This document shows positions 19,291 through 34,849 of a stretch of DNA of 64,000 nucleotides, in pieces. The translations under genes were made by a program, and so were the position numbers. The notes under the pieces are model-generated. The model was not told the origin of the DNA, did no database searches, and was given only the letters and a program-made list of their open reading frames with translations. The stretch comes from Entoloma clypeatum. Taxonomy: Eukaryota; Basidiomycota; Agaricomycetes; Agaricales; Entolomataceae. Every line of letters starts with the position of its first letter. The first letter of the stretch is position 1. Location of the stretch: the NCBI GenBank assembly GCA_963565915.1, contig OY751486.1, positions 3,596,001 through 3,660,000 of the forward strand, in the 5' to 3' direction.

Positions 19291-21179
19291 AATCAGCCAA
19301 GCAGAGATGAATCCTCTGATCCCCCTTCTGCTCCAAATGGAAACCAGTGTGACGGCACTGATGTACCACCTTTGAATCAGGATGACCCTGAGGTCCAGAA
19401 CCAGCCGGCGAATCCTCCACCTGCTGATGTCCCTCAACCACGAAGGAATGCTAACCCGCCTTGATGGGAAGGCAACATCTATGGGGAGCAACAGGACCCT
19501 GCGCAACAACATGACATCAATTGCACATGCTCTTGGCGTGAAGCCATGAATTGAGAGAAACAGCAGTGTGAACCTTTCTGGCACCACAATGTTCCCCGGT
19601 CGCGGCAGGAAGGGGTGGAACCTAGTTCCCCCCCACCTGATGCAGGGCCTAGTGGATCTTCTGGTACTCCTCCCGATGACCCCAAAGTTCCTGATGACAA
19701 ATCTTTGGAAGATACGGATGCGGAGAGCTTACTGCGCGAAATGATGAATGATGTGGAGCTAGGTCCAAAAGCATTTAACTTGTATCTAGAACGATTAGTT
19801 CGGAAATGAGGGGGAGACACGAAACAGATTGCTGAGTTGAACATGCTACTTGCATCAGCTGTTCCTCACTCTGAATCTAATCTCTCACAGTTCCGTGATA
19901 TCCGGGAGATGAAGTTTTGTGGCATTGCAAAAATGCCAAAAAATCTCCAGGATGAGTGGTTGGACACATGCCATAAGGAACTTGATAGCATCAAGCAGCG
20001 TGATGTCTATGATCTAACACCTTTACCGACTGGACGGAAGGCCATCAGATCACAATGGGTCTTTGACATACAGAACAACAGCCATAAAAAGGCTCGGCTT
20101 GTTGCACAAGGGTTCTCACAAATTGAGGGAATCAATTTCGATGAGGTATTCTCTCCCGTAGTTCAATTTGAGACAGTACGTCTCATGCTCGCTACCACCA
20201 TGCTTGAGAGTTGGGTAATTCTCACGCTTGACATAACTGCTGCTTTCCTTTATGAGAAACTCCAGGAAGAGTTATACATGATGCAACCCGAAGGCTTCAA
20301 AGTAAAAGGCAAAGAACTTCTTGTTTGGTGCCTGCATAAGGCAATTTATAGTTTAAAGCAGGCTGGACTTGCGTGGTGGCATGCCATGGAGAAATCCATG
20401 AAAAAACTAGGTTTCCGAAGGGTCATATCTGATGCTGGAATCTTTGTTTTCTATTCCCCGAACGGAACCATTGTACTAGCAATAATCTATGTTGATGCAA
20501 TGTTCATGGGACTAGACACTAAGCTTACAACTGTTAAAAGAGCTGAATTCATGGCTATTTGGGAATCTCATGATCTAGATAAACCCACTGAATTCTTGAG
20601 AATGCGCATCACACGTACCAAGAATATAATCGTGATCGATCAATGTGCCTATTTACAGAAAGTAGTAGAGAGATTCGGCATGACAAATGCAACAATTGCC
20701 AAGACTCCTCTACCTACTGGATACAAGCCGACAGCAAATGCTGGCACCGCCACTGCTGTGCTTCAATCACAATTTCAGCAGATCATAGGGTCTCTGCTAT
20801 ATTTAATGATTGGTTCACAACCCGACATTGCCTTTGCCATGATCACGTTATCACAGTTCTTGGAAAATCCTACTCAGGAACACGTTGATAAAGCGAAGTA
20901 TATAATCCACTACCTTGTGGGCACTTCTGATTACCGACTGACATATTCCAGTGATCAAAATGTGGGCTTACACGCCTACACGGATTCTGACTGGGCATCC
21001 GATGAAATAAAGTGTCGAAGCTGCACCGGCTTTTTCCTGAAGCTTGCAGGTGCTTCTGTAGGCTGGACTTGTCGTCTACAAAAAACCATTGCTCACTCAT
21101 CTACTGAAGCAGAGTACATGGTGATGTCTGATTGCAGCCGCCAAGTAAAATGGATAATCCAACTCTTCCCTGAGATTGG
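19251..21179 (+). pseudogene. Copia reverse transcriptase and RNase H, inactive
   Basis: A Pro/Asp-rich linker (TGA codons at 19462, 19549 and 19807) leads to the reverse transcriptase: LPTGRKAIRSQWVFD, RLVAQGFSQIEGINFDEVFSPV, LDITAAFLYEKL. The active-site block reads IIYVDAMFMG, so the second catalytic Asp of YVDD is replaced by Ala. RNase H follows with TDSDWASDEIKCRSCTG and HSSTEAEYMVMSDCSRQV. The frame runs to 21179, where the second hAT-like element interrupts it. Compared with the copia copy at 43.4-44.8 kb the order and spacing are the same. Confidence 0.93.
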
Positions 21180-21187
21180 CTTCCTAA

Positions 21188-22415
21188 TAGACTGGCCGCG
21201 GTCCGGTTCCTGAACCCCGAAAACCCGGTCCGAACCTGGACCAGACCTGAGGTTCAGGGTTCAAGTCCAGCCATCTGCTGGACCAAACCTCCATTACAGG
21301 TCCAGGCCCAGCATTTAGTTGGGCCCAGGCCTGGGGTTCAGGCCTGCAGAACCTTGAGTGAAGTGAGCACTGTTGAGGAAATTTTCTACAACATTTTTTG
21401 ACTGTTTGACCGTTTTAGATGATGCTCACAGCCACTGATCAATGATCAATGATCCCGTGCCCATCCCCACCACCACCCCAGCACACCACCCTCACCAACA
21501 TCATCCCGGTGAGTCTCGACCCGCCCCCCCCCATCCCTACCCCAAAACCACCGCATCCACCTGTAGAAGAATGGACTTGGTATAAAACATCTGGGTGCTT
21601 CATAGGTGTGGCACAATCTCCTGATTTTCTGGGTGAAGGGGCAGATGAGAGGAATAAAGGATATCTCAGTAAGTGCTACTTCATTCCATTTCATTTCTAC
21701 CTTGAAAGCATTGTGTTTATTTATAGAAGAAGGGGTGTGGTAGACAACAGCCCGGCGTTTTGTGGATGTGGCGCATTTTCGAGTTTTTATAAGTGAAGGG
21801 GACAGATCATATCTCTGTGAGATTTTACTGGTTTCTGTTCATTTCTATCTCAAAAGTGTCGCACTTATGCATGGAAGAAAGGCCTTGATAGTCGACAGCC
21901 CGGTGTTTCTTGGATGTGGCGCATTTTCGAGTTTTTATAAGTGCCAGTGAAGGGGCTGATGACTCACAGATCATATCTCCATGAGATTTTACTGGTTTCT
22001 GTTCATTTCTATCTCAAAAGCGTCGCATTTATGCACAGAAGGAATGCCTTGATAGCTGATAGCCTGGCGTTTCTTGGATGTGGCGCATTTTTGCATTTTC
22101 ATGAGTGGGATGGTGCTTGAGGAGAACTTTCAAATGGCATATCTACATGACTTTTGGTTTGTTTATGTAGATAACTAGTAGAATATGTAGTTACCACCTC
22201 TCAATACAAATTTCCAGGTTTTTTCCCCTGAACCTCAGTCCAAACCTGGTCCAAACCTGGACCTTGGGGTTTAGGTTTTGGTTCGACAAACTGCTGAACC
22301 ATACCCAGAGGTATAGATTTAGGTTCGACAAACTGCTGAACCGTACCTGGAGGTATAGGTTTAGGTTCAATGAAAAAGTGCTGAACCTGGAGCAAACCGG
22401 ACCGTGGCCAGTCTA
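21188..22415. mobile_element. hAT-like non-autonomous element with perfect 8-bp TSD
   Basis: The element is 1228 bp long, starting TAGACTGGCCGCGGTC and ending GACCGTGGCCAGTCTA, so the terminal inverted repeats are about 16 bp with one mismatch. CTTCCTAA flanks it at 21180-21187 and 22416-22423. Subterminal regions at both ends repeat AACCTGGTCC/GGTTCAGG words. The middle holds a tandem repeat. No transposase frame is present. A second member of the family is represented by 45785-45880. Confidence 0.9.
21660..22110. repeat. Tandem repeat of about 150-170 bp inside the hAT-like element
   Basis: Nearly three copies of a unit with TTCATTTCTATCT, a GCAT/TTATGCATGGAAGAA part, then GCCCGGTGTTTCTTGGATG and GGCGCATTTTCGAGTTTTT. 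Successive copies start near 21690, 21835 and 22005. The last copy is the most diverged. Confidence 0.75.
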
Positions 22416-22690
22416 CTTCCTAATGCGGAATGTCCTGATCTATGCCAACAATCATGGCTTGATCTTTATTGGGAACAACCCTGTACAGAAACGCCATGCT
22501 AAACATATAGATCTAAGATATCACGTCATCTGAGAGTACATCTCTCATGGATTGATCACTGTAGAGTACATTGAAGGCACATCCAATCCCGCGGATATTG
22601 TTGAACATTCAAGTATGGATGTATCGACAGTCAATCACATGACTACAATCATGTGTTTTACCATGTGGCCTGACCACATGAAGTGTTCTA
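22416..22690 (+). pseudogene. End of copia RNase H and pol C-terminus
   Basis: Directly after the second target-duplication copy, the copia frame continues with VLIYANNHGLIFIGNNPV, matching VLIYGDNNGSVFIASNPV in the second copia element, then a TGA at 22531 and the terminal segment ITVEYIEGTSNPADIVEH. This completes the RNase H interrupted at 21179. Confidence 0.88.
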
Positions 22691-23084
22691 AACATAGAAC
22701 AATCTAGACTCGCTCTAGATCTCTGAGTCATTTCTGTGACTCAGAATGCTGCGCACCACAGCCTTGATGCTGTGTACCAGAGATGTTCCATCATGTTCTA
22801 GCCAATAGCATTACTAGCTCATAGTTGGTCTGTGCGCATTCCCATACCTATAAGTACTGCATGTAAGTAGTGTAGTACAGAGAGAGCTAATCCCAGTAGT
22901 TCTATCATCGCCCACTCTTCTTCAATATCTCAACCCCCTTCACTTCAATGTGAGTATCATTAACCAGGCTTCCTCTGCATCTGCAAGGCGTGCTGTTCAA
23001 TAGATATGCTAACTAAAAATCTTAGTCAGAAACTCTTTGAAAGATGTCGCCAACATTTAGGCTTGACATTTTCATAATCCAATG
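22691..23084 (+). repeat. Probable decayed copia LTR region
   Basis: This lies where the 3' LTR of the preceding copia element should be. It has TGTTCTAAAC near 22683, a TATA-like word (CCTATAAGTACT) near 22850 and a short CT-rich stretch, but I could not fix both LTR ends, so the call rests mostly on position. Confidence 0.4.
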
Positions 23085-23086
23085 TA

Positions 23087-23359
23087 CTGTAGCATTTCAA
23101 TCAATTCGTCGGTCACGCGTAACGGGGCTCTTGAAGACACCGGAATGTCATGTTTGTCACGCTTCCCTGAGCCCGGCGACAAATTTGGCACATGGGATTT
23201 CCAAAAATGGCACGGAGAAATTGCCAAAAATGGCACCAAAAATGACGAAGATCAGTCACTTGAGTCGACGTCACGGAAATTTTCGGCCGCGACGAAATCA
23301 AAATTTCGTCGCACCATGTCACGCATCACAGGCCCGACGAATTGATTGAAATGCTACAG
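23087..23359. mobile_element. 273-bp MITE with 26-27-bp TIRs and TA duplication
   Basis: The left end begins CTGTAGCATTTCAATCAATT and continues to TCGTCGG; the right end is its perfect inverted copy. TA flanks both sides (23085-23086 and 23360-23361), as in Tc1/mariner/pogo insertions. The inside is CpG-rich and non-coding, with repeated GGCAC and AAAAATGGCAC words. The perfect TIRs and retained CpG sites suggest a fairly recent insertion. Confidence 0.88.
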
Positions 23360-23378
23360 TATACACATCGAGAGGGAG

Positions 23379-23584
23379 TGTTGAACGAATTCCACTCCTA
23401 TAGATGTTTCATCTAATGATAGCATCATGTGCCCAATCCCATGACCTACAAATAATGTACAAATAAGTAGACTAATATATAAGACTGTCCTTGCATGTAG
23501 CGTAGAGTATACTAGGACTGCAAGATGACACATCCACTGTGATCACCTCCCTGAGTGTTGATGTGATTGTATGCTGTTCTAACA
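23379..23584 (+). repeat. Copia-type LTR, solo or remnant
   Basis: It begins TGTTGAACGAATTCC and ends CTGTTCTAACA, with a TATA box (ATATATAAGACTG) near 23478. A purine-rich AGAGGGAG precedes it, as before a 3' LTR. It is a shorter relative of the LTR at 60964-62884, which retains about 100 bp more in the middle. The flanking 5-mers do not match. Confidence 0.7.
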
Positions 23585-24016
23585 AGCTCTTGCTTGGGCT
23601 TTTCGCAAGGCTATAAACATTGAGGATGTAAGTGCTTACCGTTTACTTTCCATGCCTATAGATACTTACATTACTATAGTCACGGTATCTCTATAGTCTC
23701 CGCTCATCACAGATCCTGGTGAAACAAGTTACATAAGACATTTCTCCAACTGAAAATATAGCCCGATTTTTTCAGGATAAACCAGAGACTCGAATCAAAA
23801 TTTCTGTCTCAAGGAGCGGTGGATGAATACTAGTCTCATAAGACCATCCACATGTCGATCATTTTTCTCAAATGTAATAGGCCAGTCTATCAAAATTCTA
23901 TCAAGCATACTATCATTGGCGTCGCGCCAGGCCTGATATTACAACAAAAAAAAGAAAATACATCGAAAGCTACAACATGCTTGTTGTACATTGTACAAAT
24001 CCAAGGGAGGCCACAA
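23585..24016. other. Intergenic, 3' of the condensin gene
   Basis: About 430 bp with no recognisable gene or repeat end. It should contain the 3' UTR of the minus-strand condensin gene. Nothing else is visible. Confidence 0.6.
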
Positions 24017-27000
24017 TTAATCCTCGCCTGGATCCGACTCGAGTGCATCCTCCTCCAGGTCAGCATCGGCTTCAGGCATAGGTGTGCTTTCCTCATCATC
24101 TGACTCGGACTTCGGAACTTTCTTTAGGCGTGGTTTACTAGACATGGGAAGGGGTCAGAGAAACGGTTATAATTTGAAAGAGCTTTCACATACTGTGGGT
24201 CATTTATTCGACTCCGTTTCCGCGCGGCCTGTGAGTGGACTGAGCTGGCCGCATGACCACGCCTGCAGGAAATTGGTCAAGAATAATCCTGACACGGGTG
24301 AGGGAGACATACTTCACTCCCTTCTTCTTCGGTGTGGAAACTTGCGGAACTGGAGTAGCCGTCGTGTCTGACACTTGATCTGCATCCTCTTCAATAGGAG
24401 GGCTATATGGCATTCAGTTTCCATTTTGAGAAAAAGACAGAAACGGCACAAACATTTTCTTAGTGTTCCTTCGAGCTGACCGTTCGCCTTTCACGTCTTC
24501 AACGCTTCCTCTTTGTGGCCAAGGAGTCGGAGAGCTAAAAGCAATACGTTTGAGCGAGTCGAATTCCAGCAAAAAGGCTTTGTTGACCTTGATCCTCCCT
24601 CACTGCCCGATGGCGAAGGACCCTCAACCTCAGCCTCTCCGCTGATAGAAGAACAAAAAAAAATCAAAAGTCAGCTGCAATATCGCCGCAACCCCGGCTA
24701 AATGTACCTTTGAACAAGACTCTGGCTTCGCGAAGGAGCGGTGGAACTCGGCGCCGGATCGTCGCTCGGCTCAGGAGGGTCAACACCAATGAAGTTGTAG
24801 AGTTCCATAAATTCATCATCCAGATATTTTCCAGGCACGATACGCTTCAGCTCCTTTGCAAAGATCTTGGTGAACCGGCTCTTGAACTTGTTGAAGATTT
24901 TCGATACAGCTTCATCCGCGAAGGGACATTGCTAAAACCTATTTGAGATACGTTGGGATTGGGGATATAGCGATCGTGTTCACCTCTTCGTGATGCTCAA
25001 GGAGAAGGTTGAGTTTGTGTATCGATCGAAAATCAAGTCCAGGCATTATGTGCAGTTGACTGAGGAGCTGACAGAGTACCTTCTGGTCTTCGCCTGGATA
25101 GTGCCGCGTAAGCTCTGTACGGAAGAGACAAATGAACAATTCCTTACCTGACCGTTCCGAGTCATATAGGGCCGCCAAGATATCAGTTGCAAGTTCCACA
25201 TGCCTGTCGACACCATCATTTGCGCCATCGACCCTGCCATCGTTCACATGAGTTCAACACTTGAAAGAGGTAGCCTTAGAACCATGCCTTGCTCGCTTTT
25301 GTGGATTTGTCCAATCCACCATCAAAAGACCAAACTGATGAGGGGTAATCATCTCCTGGTCTTCTTCGAGACTCTCATGCAGTTTTATGAACAGGTCAAA
25401 CACAGTTATAAAGATCTTGCATATCCACGATCTCAGCCAACAGATTTTTGAGAAGAACAAGGTACTCACAGACTGCATTCGGCTCTGATTCACAGCTGAG
25501 GAATAACAGTAAACGGGGAAGAAGTACGACAGACATTGCCTCAGCTCTTGATTGTCGGAGGTAGTCGGCGAGACGTAGGTCAATATCAGACCTGTCAAAA
25601 CCTGTAAAGGATGGTGGCAATAAACGTTACACTACAATCTTAGGTTTTCGGATTTCGACGTGGACTTACCCTTAGGTCCGTTATCATACCGGACAAAAGC
25701 AGTTTAGAAAGGCCGACACACATCAGGGCTTGCAAATCCGGCGATTCCTCCACTTCGAGAGTCTGTAGAATGAAATCGACAATTTTCTGGGACTATTTAG
25801 AGAGTTAGCATTTGGTGGACGGGCGAGACGATAACTCTCACAATCTCTTCAGAACGTCCGAAAAACTCCTGCTCATACATGATCAAAAGATCAAAAATCA
25901 CTTGCAGGACTCGAGCTTTGAGCTCCTCGGGTGCGCTATGCACTTGATTGAGGAACAACTGAAACGAGCTCAGTGCCATGTTCTGTTGGTAGGAGAATCA
26001 GAGAGAGCCAATGAGACAGACTTTGGGGACTGAATACCTTCGCGATGAGACAACAAAGCCCTAGACTAACGAGACCCTTCTCCCGCAATGACAGCTCTTT
26101 CCGTTTAACAGAAGGTATGATCAAGTCCGCCAAAATGCCTTCAAGCGTGGAGTTATCTTCAAAAGTCTGGCAAGCAATGAATATAATTTCTGAGCGCAAC
26201 AAAGGGCTTGCAAACGCACCCCATCCACACGCTCAAGCACTCCAATGCAAAGTGTAAGACATCGAAGATCTGTCACATCAGCTTCCATCCTCTCTTCAGG
26301 TGTCATAAGGTCCCTGGTTTTTGTCCGCTGCATCGATTTATCTCTGGAAATAGTAGTCCGAGAGATATCAGCATGACTCTCATCATTCTGTGTGATAGGT
26401 TAAAGAAGGTTGAGAAGTGTGCATAGAAGACTCACGAGAACGCTCCTGTCGTCTGGCGCATCTGACTCTTGTTCCCGAAGGTCAACGATTATCTCAACAA
26501 TGAGTCGAATAAGATCGCGCTCCGTCGTTGTTATTGCCTTGAGAACATCAAGACAGGGGTTTATCAATCCTGGTGGAAGTTCTGGGTGGGCAACCATATC
26601 CCCTAAAGACCATTTCAATGGACTGATTGAAAAAGTCCTTTAGCATAAACGGGACGCACGAACAACCGAGAACAATTTTCGCCTTCCAATCTCGTCCATA
26701 TAATCCAGATTCAGAGCTATCCGCAAAAGCTGCGCAAGCACAACCTCCTTCTTGGCGAGCTCTTCTTCCCGTTGAGCGGCTTCTTCCTCAGCCACATCTT
26801 CTCCAGCAACCAAGAATGCAGCATTTTCGGCCTCCTGCAAAATTCCAACCAAACTGTTGTATTCTTCTTGTAAGTGGAACGCGAAGGCTGTCACTACTGG
26901 CAACGAAGCGCCTTCAAGCCGTGCTTCGCTTTGCATGCTGATGCAATGTTCCAAGTATACACGGGCCAGAACGGCAGACTCTGGCGTCAGTTCCTTCCAG

Positions 27001-28469
27001 TAACCATCTCAAAAAGTTTCATCAGCGAGGAACATAAATCAGAAAGAAAAAACTCAAACTGACCTGAAAAGACAAAGCCCTCCGTCACATTTGGTCGGGT
27101 CACGAAGATCGAAAGCATTGCATCAACAGCAACAACCTCTCCAGGGCCGACGACATCGAACAGCGCAAGAAACTTGACGAAACCCTTCATTATCCCCGCA
27201 TCATCCCCTTCCCACGTCTCGTCTTCCACATCCGGTTCTGGCAACACGAGATCGAACCAACTGGCCACCAGTTTACCCGCTGCGAGCCGGACACTGGGTT
27301 CCCTGTCCCCTAGCCCGTCCTTGATGACTTGCTCCCGCTGTGCGATGGTCAGATGTCGAGGATGTCCAAGCTTCGCCTGCAGGACATGGGTATACACCAG
27401 TTTCCGGATCAAGATGTCGGTATCTCGGGTACGGCTCAGGATGGTGTCGAGCGTTGCTGGCAGGAGCGGGACGTTCAGCAACGCAGCACGTCTGACTTCA
27501 CTGTACAGCATAGTGTGAGGTTTTCTATAGGTAAAGATGAATGAGAGAGAGACGTACGGGGCTGGATCATACGAGACTATATCAAGCAGAACTTCCAAAA
27601 TTGTTCTTTCGCCCGGGTCGGCCTCGTCTGGGTCTTCACTCCCAACGAGCTTCGAAAGAGCGATGACCGCATGTGCTCTAATAAGTGATTCCTTGTCGCA
27701 TATGCGGTCCAGGAGGCCTTCATGAAGCAAATTGTACATGTCTTCACTGCAAAATGCAGATAAGTTGGGGGTTATAGGGTACAAAACCAAGCCAACTTGC
27801 TCGACTTCTCCAATGTGCGCAATCATGTCGGCGACGATAGAAACGCTGCGGTATCTTGTCGTCTTGCTCTTTGCAAGGAAGCCTCGGAGGAGCCATTTCA
27901 ACAATCTGGTCACGAATCTCGAGGCGAAAGTATCTTCGTCGGTATCACTTTCCAATCGAGCGGAAACCGAGCTCGAGGGGTCTTCATAAACCTTTGCCTT
28001 TGCTACCAATACTAGAGGACAAAATTTCTTTCGTCAGTTTTCTTGCTGCGGGCTTAGCACGGCAATAAAGTGGAACCCATTGAATAGCATCGCGTGCCCG
28101 ACGACAACGCGCAAGATAAGCGAGACGATCATAACGACAAACACACACACCTTTTTCGTTCATAAATTTGACATACAATCCGATAAACCTGACAACCCGA
28201 TCAGCCGCCGCCGGGCCTTTCTTCACGACCAAAACGCGATTGACCATGTCCACAAACGCATCGCCAAACGCCTTTTCCCCGACCAGCTTCGTCACTGTTC
28301 CGTTCTTCGCATCTTGCGTGACCGTCGCCGCCTGCTGGTGCAACTTGTGCAGCGCAACGCAGTTCTTTCGGTGGTTCGCGAGGGTGAGTTGCGCCTGGTC
28401 GAATATTGCGGCGAGGGATTCGTGTATCTTCCCAAGACCGTTCGCCGACTTGGTGGGCTTGGGGGGCAT
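24017..28469 (-). CDS. Condensin complex subunit 3 (CAP-G / Ycg1 family)
   Basis: This HEAT-repeat protein belongs to the condensin ring that compacts mitotic chromosomes. The gene starts at ATG 28469 (MPPKPTKSANGLGKIHESLAA). Its first intron is 28012-28150, and roughly a dozen GT-AG introns of 50-140 bp follow. Exon 2 onward carries helical repeats (TRYRSVSIVADMIAHIGEV, IRAHAVIALSKLVGSE, DREPSVRLAAGKLVASW). The signature SDNQELRQCLSYFFPVYCYS at about 25.5 kb identifies the family. The C-terminal part (DDEFMELYNFIGVDPPEP) leads to a Lys-rich and then acidic tail ending ESDPGED, stop at 24017-24019. Exon joins between 24.4 and 24.7 kb are uncertain. Length and order match full-length family members, so it is probably functional. 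Antisense frames over it are ignored. Confidence 0.93.
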
Positions 28470-29102
28470 GACTGAGAGAACGGCGGGGACGGCGGACTGG
28501 GGAAGCTTTCAAGCGATCCGCGGATATTATGCATACCGTGATACGTGTGTTGACTCATGTGTACATGTGTGGACGCGTTGTTGTGGCCCCGAGATTAGAT
28601 TACTAGTAGAAAAGGTTTCAATTGATCTTATCTATAGCAGGGGTAATGGAGGGAACTGCAATAGCGTGGGGCGATGCCAAAGGCACGTCGAAACGAGAGG
28701 AGAGGTATAACAAGGTCGAAGGGGGTTTGCATAGCGAGAATGGTATGTAAGATAGGACAAGTGACATGTGGAATCCGTTGTACTGTCCAGGGGAAGGGAA
28801 AATCATAAGAGGCGGTGTAAAAGTCCATCTATGAGTCACCGTGAAGGTATCATATCTGTGTGGTATTACCCGCCAAAAGCCAAGTCCATCTATTCGCCGA
28901 GCTCCTGCGTGCGATGGTCTCAGATAGAGGAGTGAGAGAGGTCCGGGTCGAGGTTGATATGCGCAGAGCATATTAGACCGTGCATAAGAATATGAGGGTA
29001 TGGTGCCTTGAACGACGATGGCCGTCGAGGTAATAAATACCATAGTTGCCCTCGACTCGGGACTTTGACAAAGAAATGTGTCGTTTCATGGGTTTGGGCT
29101 GT
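28470..29102. other. Intergenic region upstream of the condensin gene
   Basis: About 630 bp between two minus-strand genes. It should hold the condensin promoter and the 3' UTR of the next gene. No TATA box at a convincing distance, repeat or RNA gene is seen. Confidence 0.6.
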
Positions 29103-29934
29103 TCAATCGAACGGAGGCAAATGGCCGAAACCGTTTACTCTCCATGGAGGTGCAGAGGTCAAACCGTGCAGAATTTGGAATGTCAGAGACTTAATAGAGG
29201 ACAATGACTTGGAACGTGCTCGGGCACGTATCCTTCTAGAGGGTTCCGGGCTGTCAGACCGGGTGCGCTTCATCGCCCGTGGAGAACCTATAGAAGAGAC
29301 TGGCGGGGAGATGAGGCTGCGTGGCCCATATTCAGCGGCACCCACGGGATCGCCAGACCCCAATGCGTCCATGGGGCCAACGTCCCGAAGGTAGGAGTCA
29401 GAGAGGTAGCACACCCTTTGGACAGGGTCCTCATCCCGTTCCGGAATGTCGCCGGCAACCTGTTCCCTCCACATTTCTATTGACAATGGTATAGCGGGCT
29501 CCGTAGAGGGTAGCAACTCAAGTGAATTCGGGTGATAGAAAAGATCTCCTTGCTCGCATGGATATTCGTCGAGGAGTGATTCGAAACTACCCTTGCCCGT
29601 CCCTTCAGTAAACGAATCGTAGTCTTTCAACAGAGGCGCTTTAGGGGCGGCTTCCATGTCGTTTTGTCTCTCCCAGATGCCATTGCTAAATGAGAAAGGA
29701 GTCAGGGATAGATGATATCCAGGACAACGGCGTACCCTGCTGTGTACCATGAATCAGGTTCTGCAAAAGGTAATGGTGTTGGAAGATGTGGAAGGGTAGA
29801 TATCGCTGTTGTGGGTGTTTCATCGTTGCTACGAGGGTGCGGTGAGATCAATGAGGTTCATGGTGCGAAGTTATGATTACTCACTCTGTGGGGAAGCCCA
29901 AGAGGTGTAGGTCTAGTTTGTCTAGCTTCTGCAT
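29103..29934 (-). CDS. Uncharacterised protein, 241 residues, three exons
   Basis: I do not recognise this protein. The model starts at ATG 29934 (MQKLDKLDLHLLGF). Exons are 29885-29934, 29736-29828 and 29103-29685, with introns of 56 and 50 bp that have GT...TAG borders and keep the frame. The N-terminal half contains a Thr/Pro-rich stretch followed by PDSWYTAGNGIWERQND; the middle is acidic. The C-terminal part is basic and serine-rich (RTRSDSPEPSRRIRARARSK), which looks like a nuclear or phosphorylated disordered segment. There is no signal peptide or membrane segment. It lies between condensin and SEC23; nothing links their functions. Confidence 0.65.
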
Positions 29935-31147
29935 GGTTGAGAACTTCTACGGTATGCAAGATAGGCCTGAAGATGTAGAGACGATGAAGAGGGTAGTGCT
30001 GGTGAGCAGTGAGATCGGAGCCGACGCCTTGGAAGACGTACGACGTTGAGATCTAGAGAGAAGGGGCTGTCCTGTATCCCACGGAAGGGTGGTCTTTATA
30101 GGGCCATGAGGCCTATAGGTGAACGGAGTTTGGATGTCGCGACTGAGCGTGATGTCGGTATGGGGTGTATGATATATGTAGAATGTGGGGGAAGGGGAAA
30201 AGAGGTCGAAGCAAACATCACAAAATATTTGGTTTTGACGAGCACTGCACTACACACCTCAGATAAAAAGAAAATTTGGCAAGTATTCAAGATAACGGGT
30301 AAGGTGCCGCAGCTTTCTGGGTCAGACTGGAAAGTGTTTTCAGGAAGAAGTTGTCTGTAAATCTTTGGAGGGCTTTATTTGGTTGATCGCCGGCCCGGTC
30401 ACTTTGATAAGATTTCACCAGCGAAGGACACGACACAGGACACGTCGCAGTATGAGTGCGCAGCAGTTCCTGGACCTGGCTATGGTACGTATCAGCGCCG
30501 CGGAGGCCCCGCCAACGCACCCCGCTCACCAAGGTCACTGAAGATCCTGAGGCTGGCCGTCCAACGGTGGTAGAGATGTAATAACCCCTTGGAAAGCGGA
30601 TCGTCAATGGCATCGTTTATTCGCCGATCTCGACGCCTACTCGCAGTCCTGGCATCAAGCAACGGAAGCAAACACCACTCGTCCACCCCCAGGGCAACCG
30701 GAGGGTTGTCCCCGATAAGGACGAAGAAATCACCTACTTAGAAAAGCCATGAGATCAGTCTAGTCGCAGTTCGCGCAGTCACTTATTTAGTCTGAATCCC
30801 CCATAGTAACTGATGAAGAACAAACCGCAGTAAGCTTGCTGCGAAGATGAGCGATAATGTATTCCAACAGAGGAAGACGCTTCGAAACGTCATCGATCTC
30901 AATCAAAGTTGGCAACAGGCCGTGACGTGGAGATGGCGCAAATAATTACTCCATAACATTATCATTCAGAATACAAGTCATAAACGAATAAGTACGCGAT
31001 GCGCCACCGATTTTGTTTGTGCATTGTTTACTCACTACTTCTACGTGGCCTTTGCGTGTGACACCGCCTTGGTCAACCTTATATCCATTCCTCCGTGGGA
31101 CGGCCTACGACGCCTCCTCTCGTGGTAAACTCCCTTAATATCCTATC
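29935..31147. other. Intergenic region between divergent genes
   Basis: About 1.2 kb separating the 241-residue gene (minus) from SEC23 (plus), so it should contain both promoters. A 29-codon frame from ATG 30452 is followed by a GTACGT donor-like site, but this is too weak to call. No repeat or transposon end is visible, which is unusual for this window. Confidence 0.55.
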
Positions 31148-34419
<3,272 letters not shown>

Positions 34420-34803
34420 ATGAGTCTGATAACCAACGTTCCATGTACTGCCGAGTATAAGCAACTGCGCACCAAGTATACTTGTCAGAAGCATGGCAGT
34501 CATTGCTATGTTAACCCCATCAGCTTGCTATGCCGATCAGCAATAAACTCCTCTCACTCTGGGCGAGTAAATTTCTTCGCACAATTTGACACCAACTACT
34601 GGCTAATTTTCCTGCCTAAAGTCATTAAAGAGCCTGGAGCCAGCTTCGACGCTCCCAACATGCCAGAGTTTGATCACTTGCCGAAACGACGCCGTACTCA
34701 CTCTGGGATGACCAGTATCCTTTCTGTACAACTCAATGTCACCTGTGCTCATCAAGCAACAAAAGCGGAAAGGTACTCCAACCGCATTTCTCTGTTGGAA
34801 TGA
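34420..34803 (+). pseudogene. Relic of an uncharacterised Agaricomycete domain
   Basis: The frame has CQKHGSHCYVNPISLLC, then an aromatic segment (NYWLIFLPKVIKEPGAS) and FDAPNMPEFDHLPKRRR. This order (Cys/His pair, a wA..I..G-like segment, then P-x-x-P-x-F-D and a basic run) resembles a domain I recall from many unannotated mushroom proteins, but I cannot name it or verify it here. There is no convincing start and the C-terminal part looks random, so it is most likely a fragment. It overlaps the decayed end of the transposase relic on the other strand. Confidence 0.35.
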
Positions 34804-34849
34804 GTGAGAAACATGGCAATGAACAATCCTACATTGCTCACCGAGCCTC

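Larger units (their letters stand above)
14787..22690 (+). mobile_element. Decayed Ty1/copia element split by two hAT-like insertions
   Basis: Protease, integrase, reverse transcriptase and RNase H parts occur in copia order (PR-INT-RT-RH) on the plus strand. Gag and a recognisable 5' LTR are missing, so it is 5'-truncated. The element is cut by hAT-like insertions at 15589-17999 and 21188-22415, each flanked by an 8-bp duplication of copia sequence. Multiple TGA codons, at least two frameshifts and a lost reverse transcriptase active-site aspartate show it is inactive. Its closest relative in the window is the copia element at 39556-45356. Confidence 0.9.

Noticed and set aside
30452..30590. 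Possible tiny spliced gene starting MSAQQFLDLAM
   Set aside because: Only 26-29 codons, no homology that I can recognise, and the donor site alone is weak evidence.
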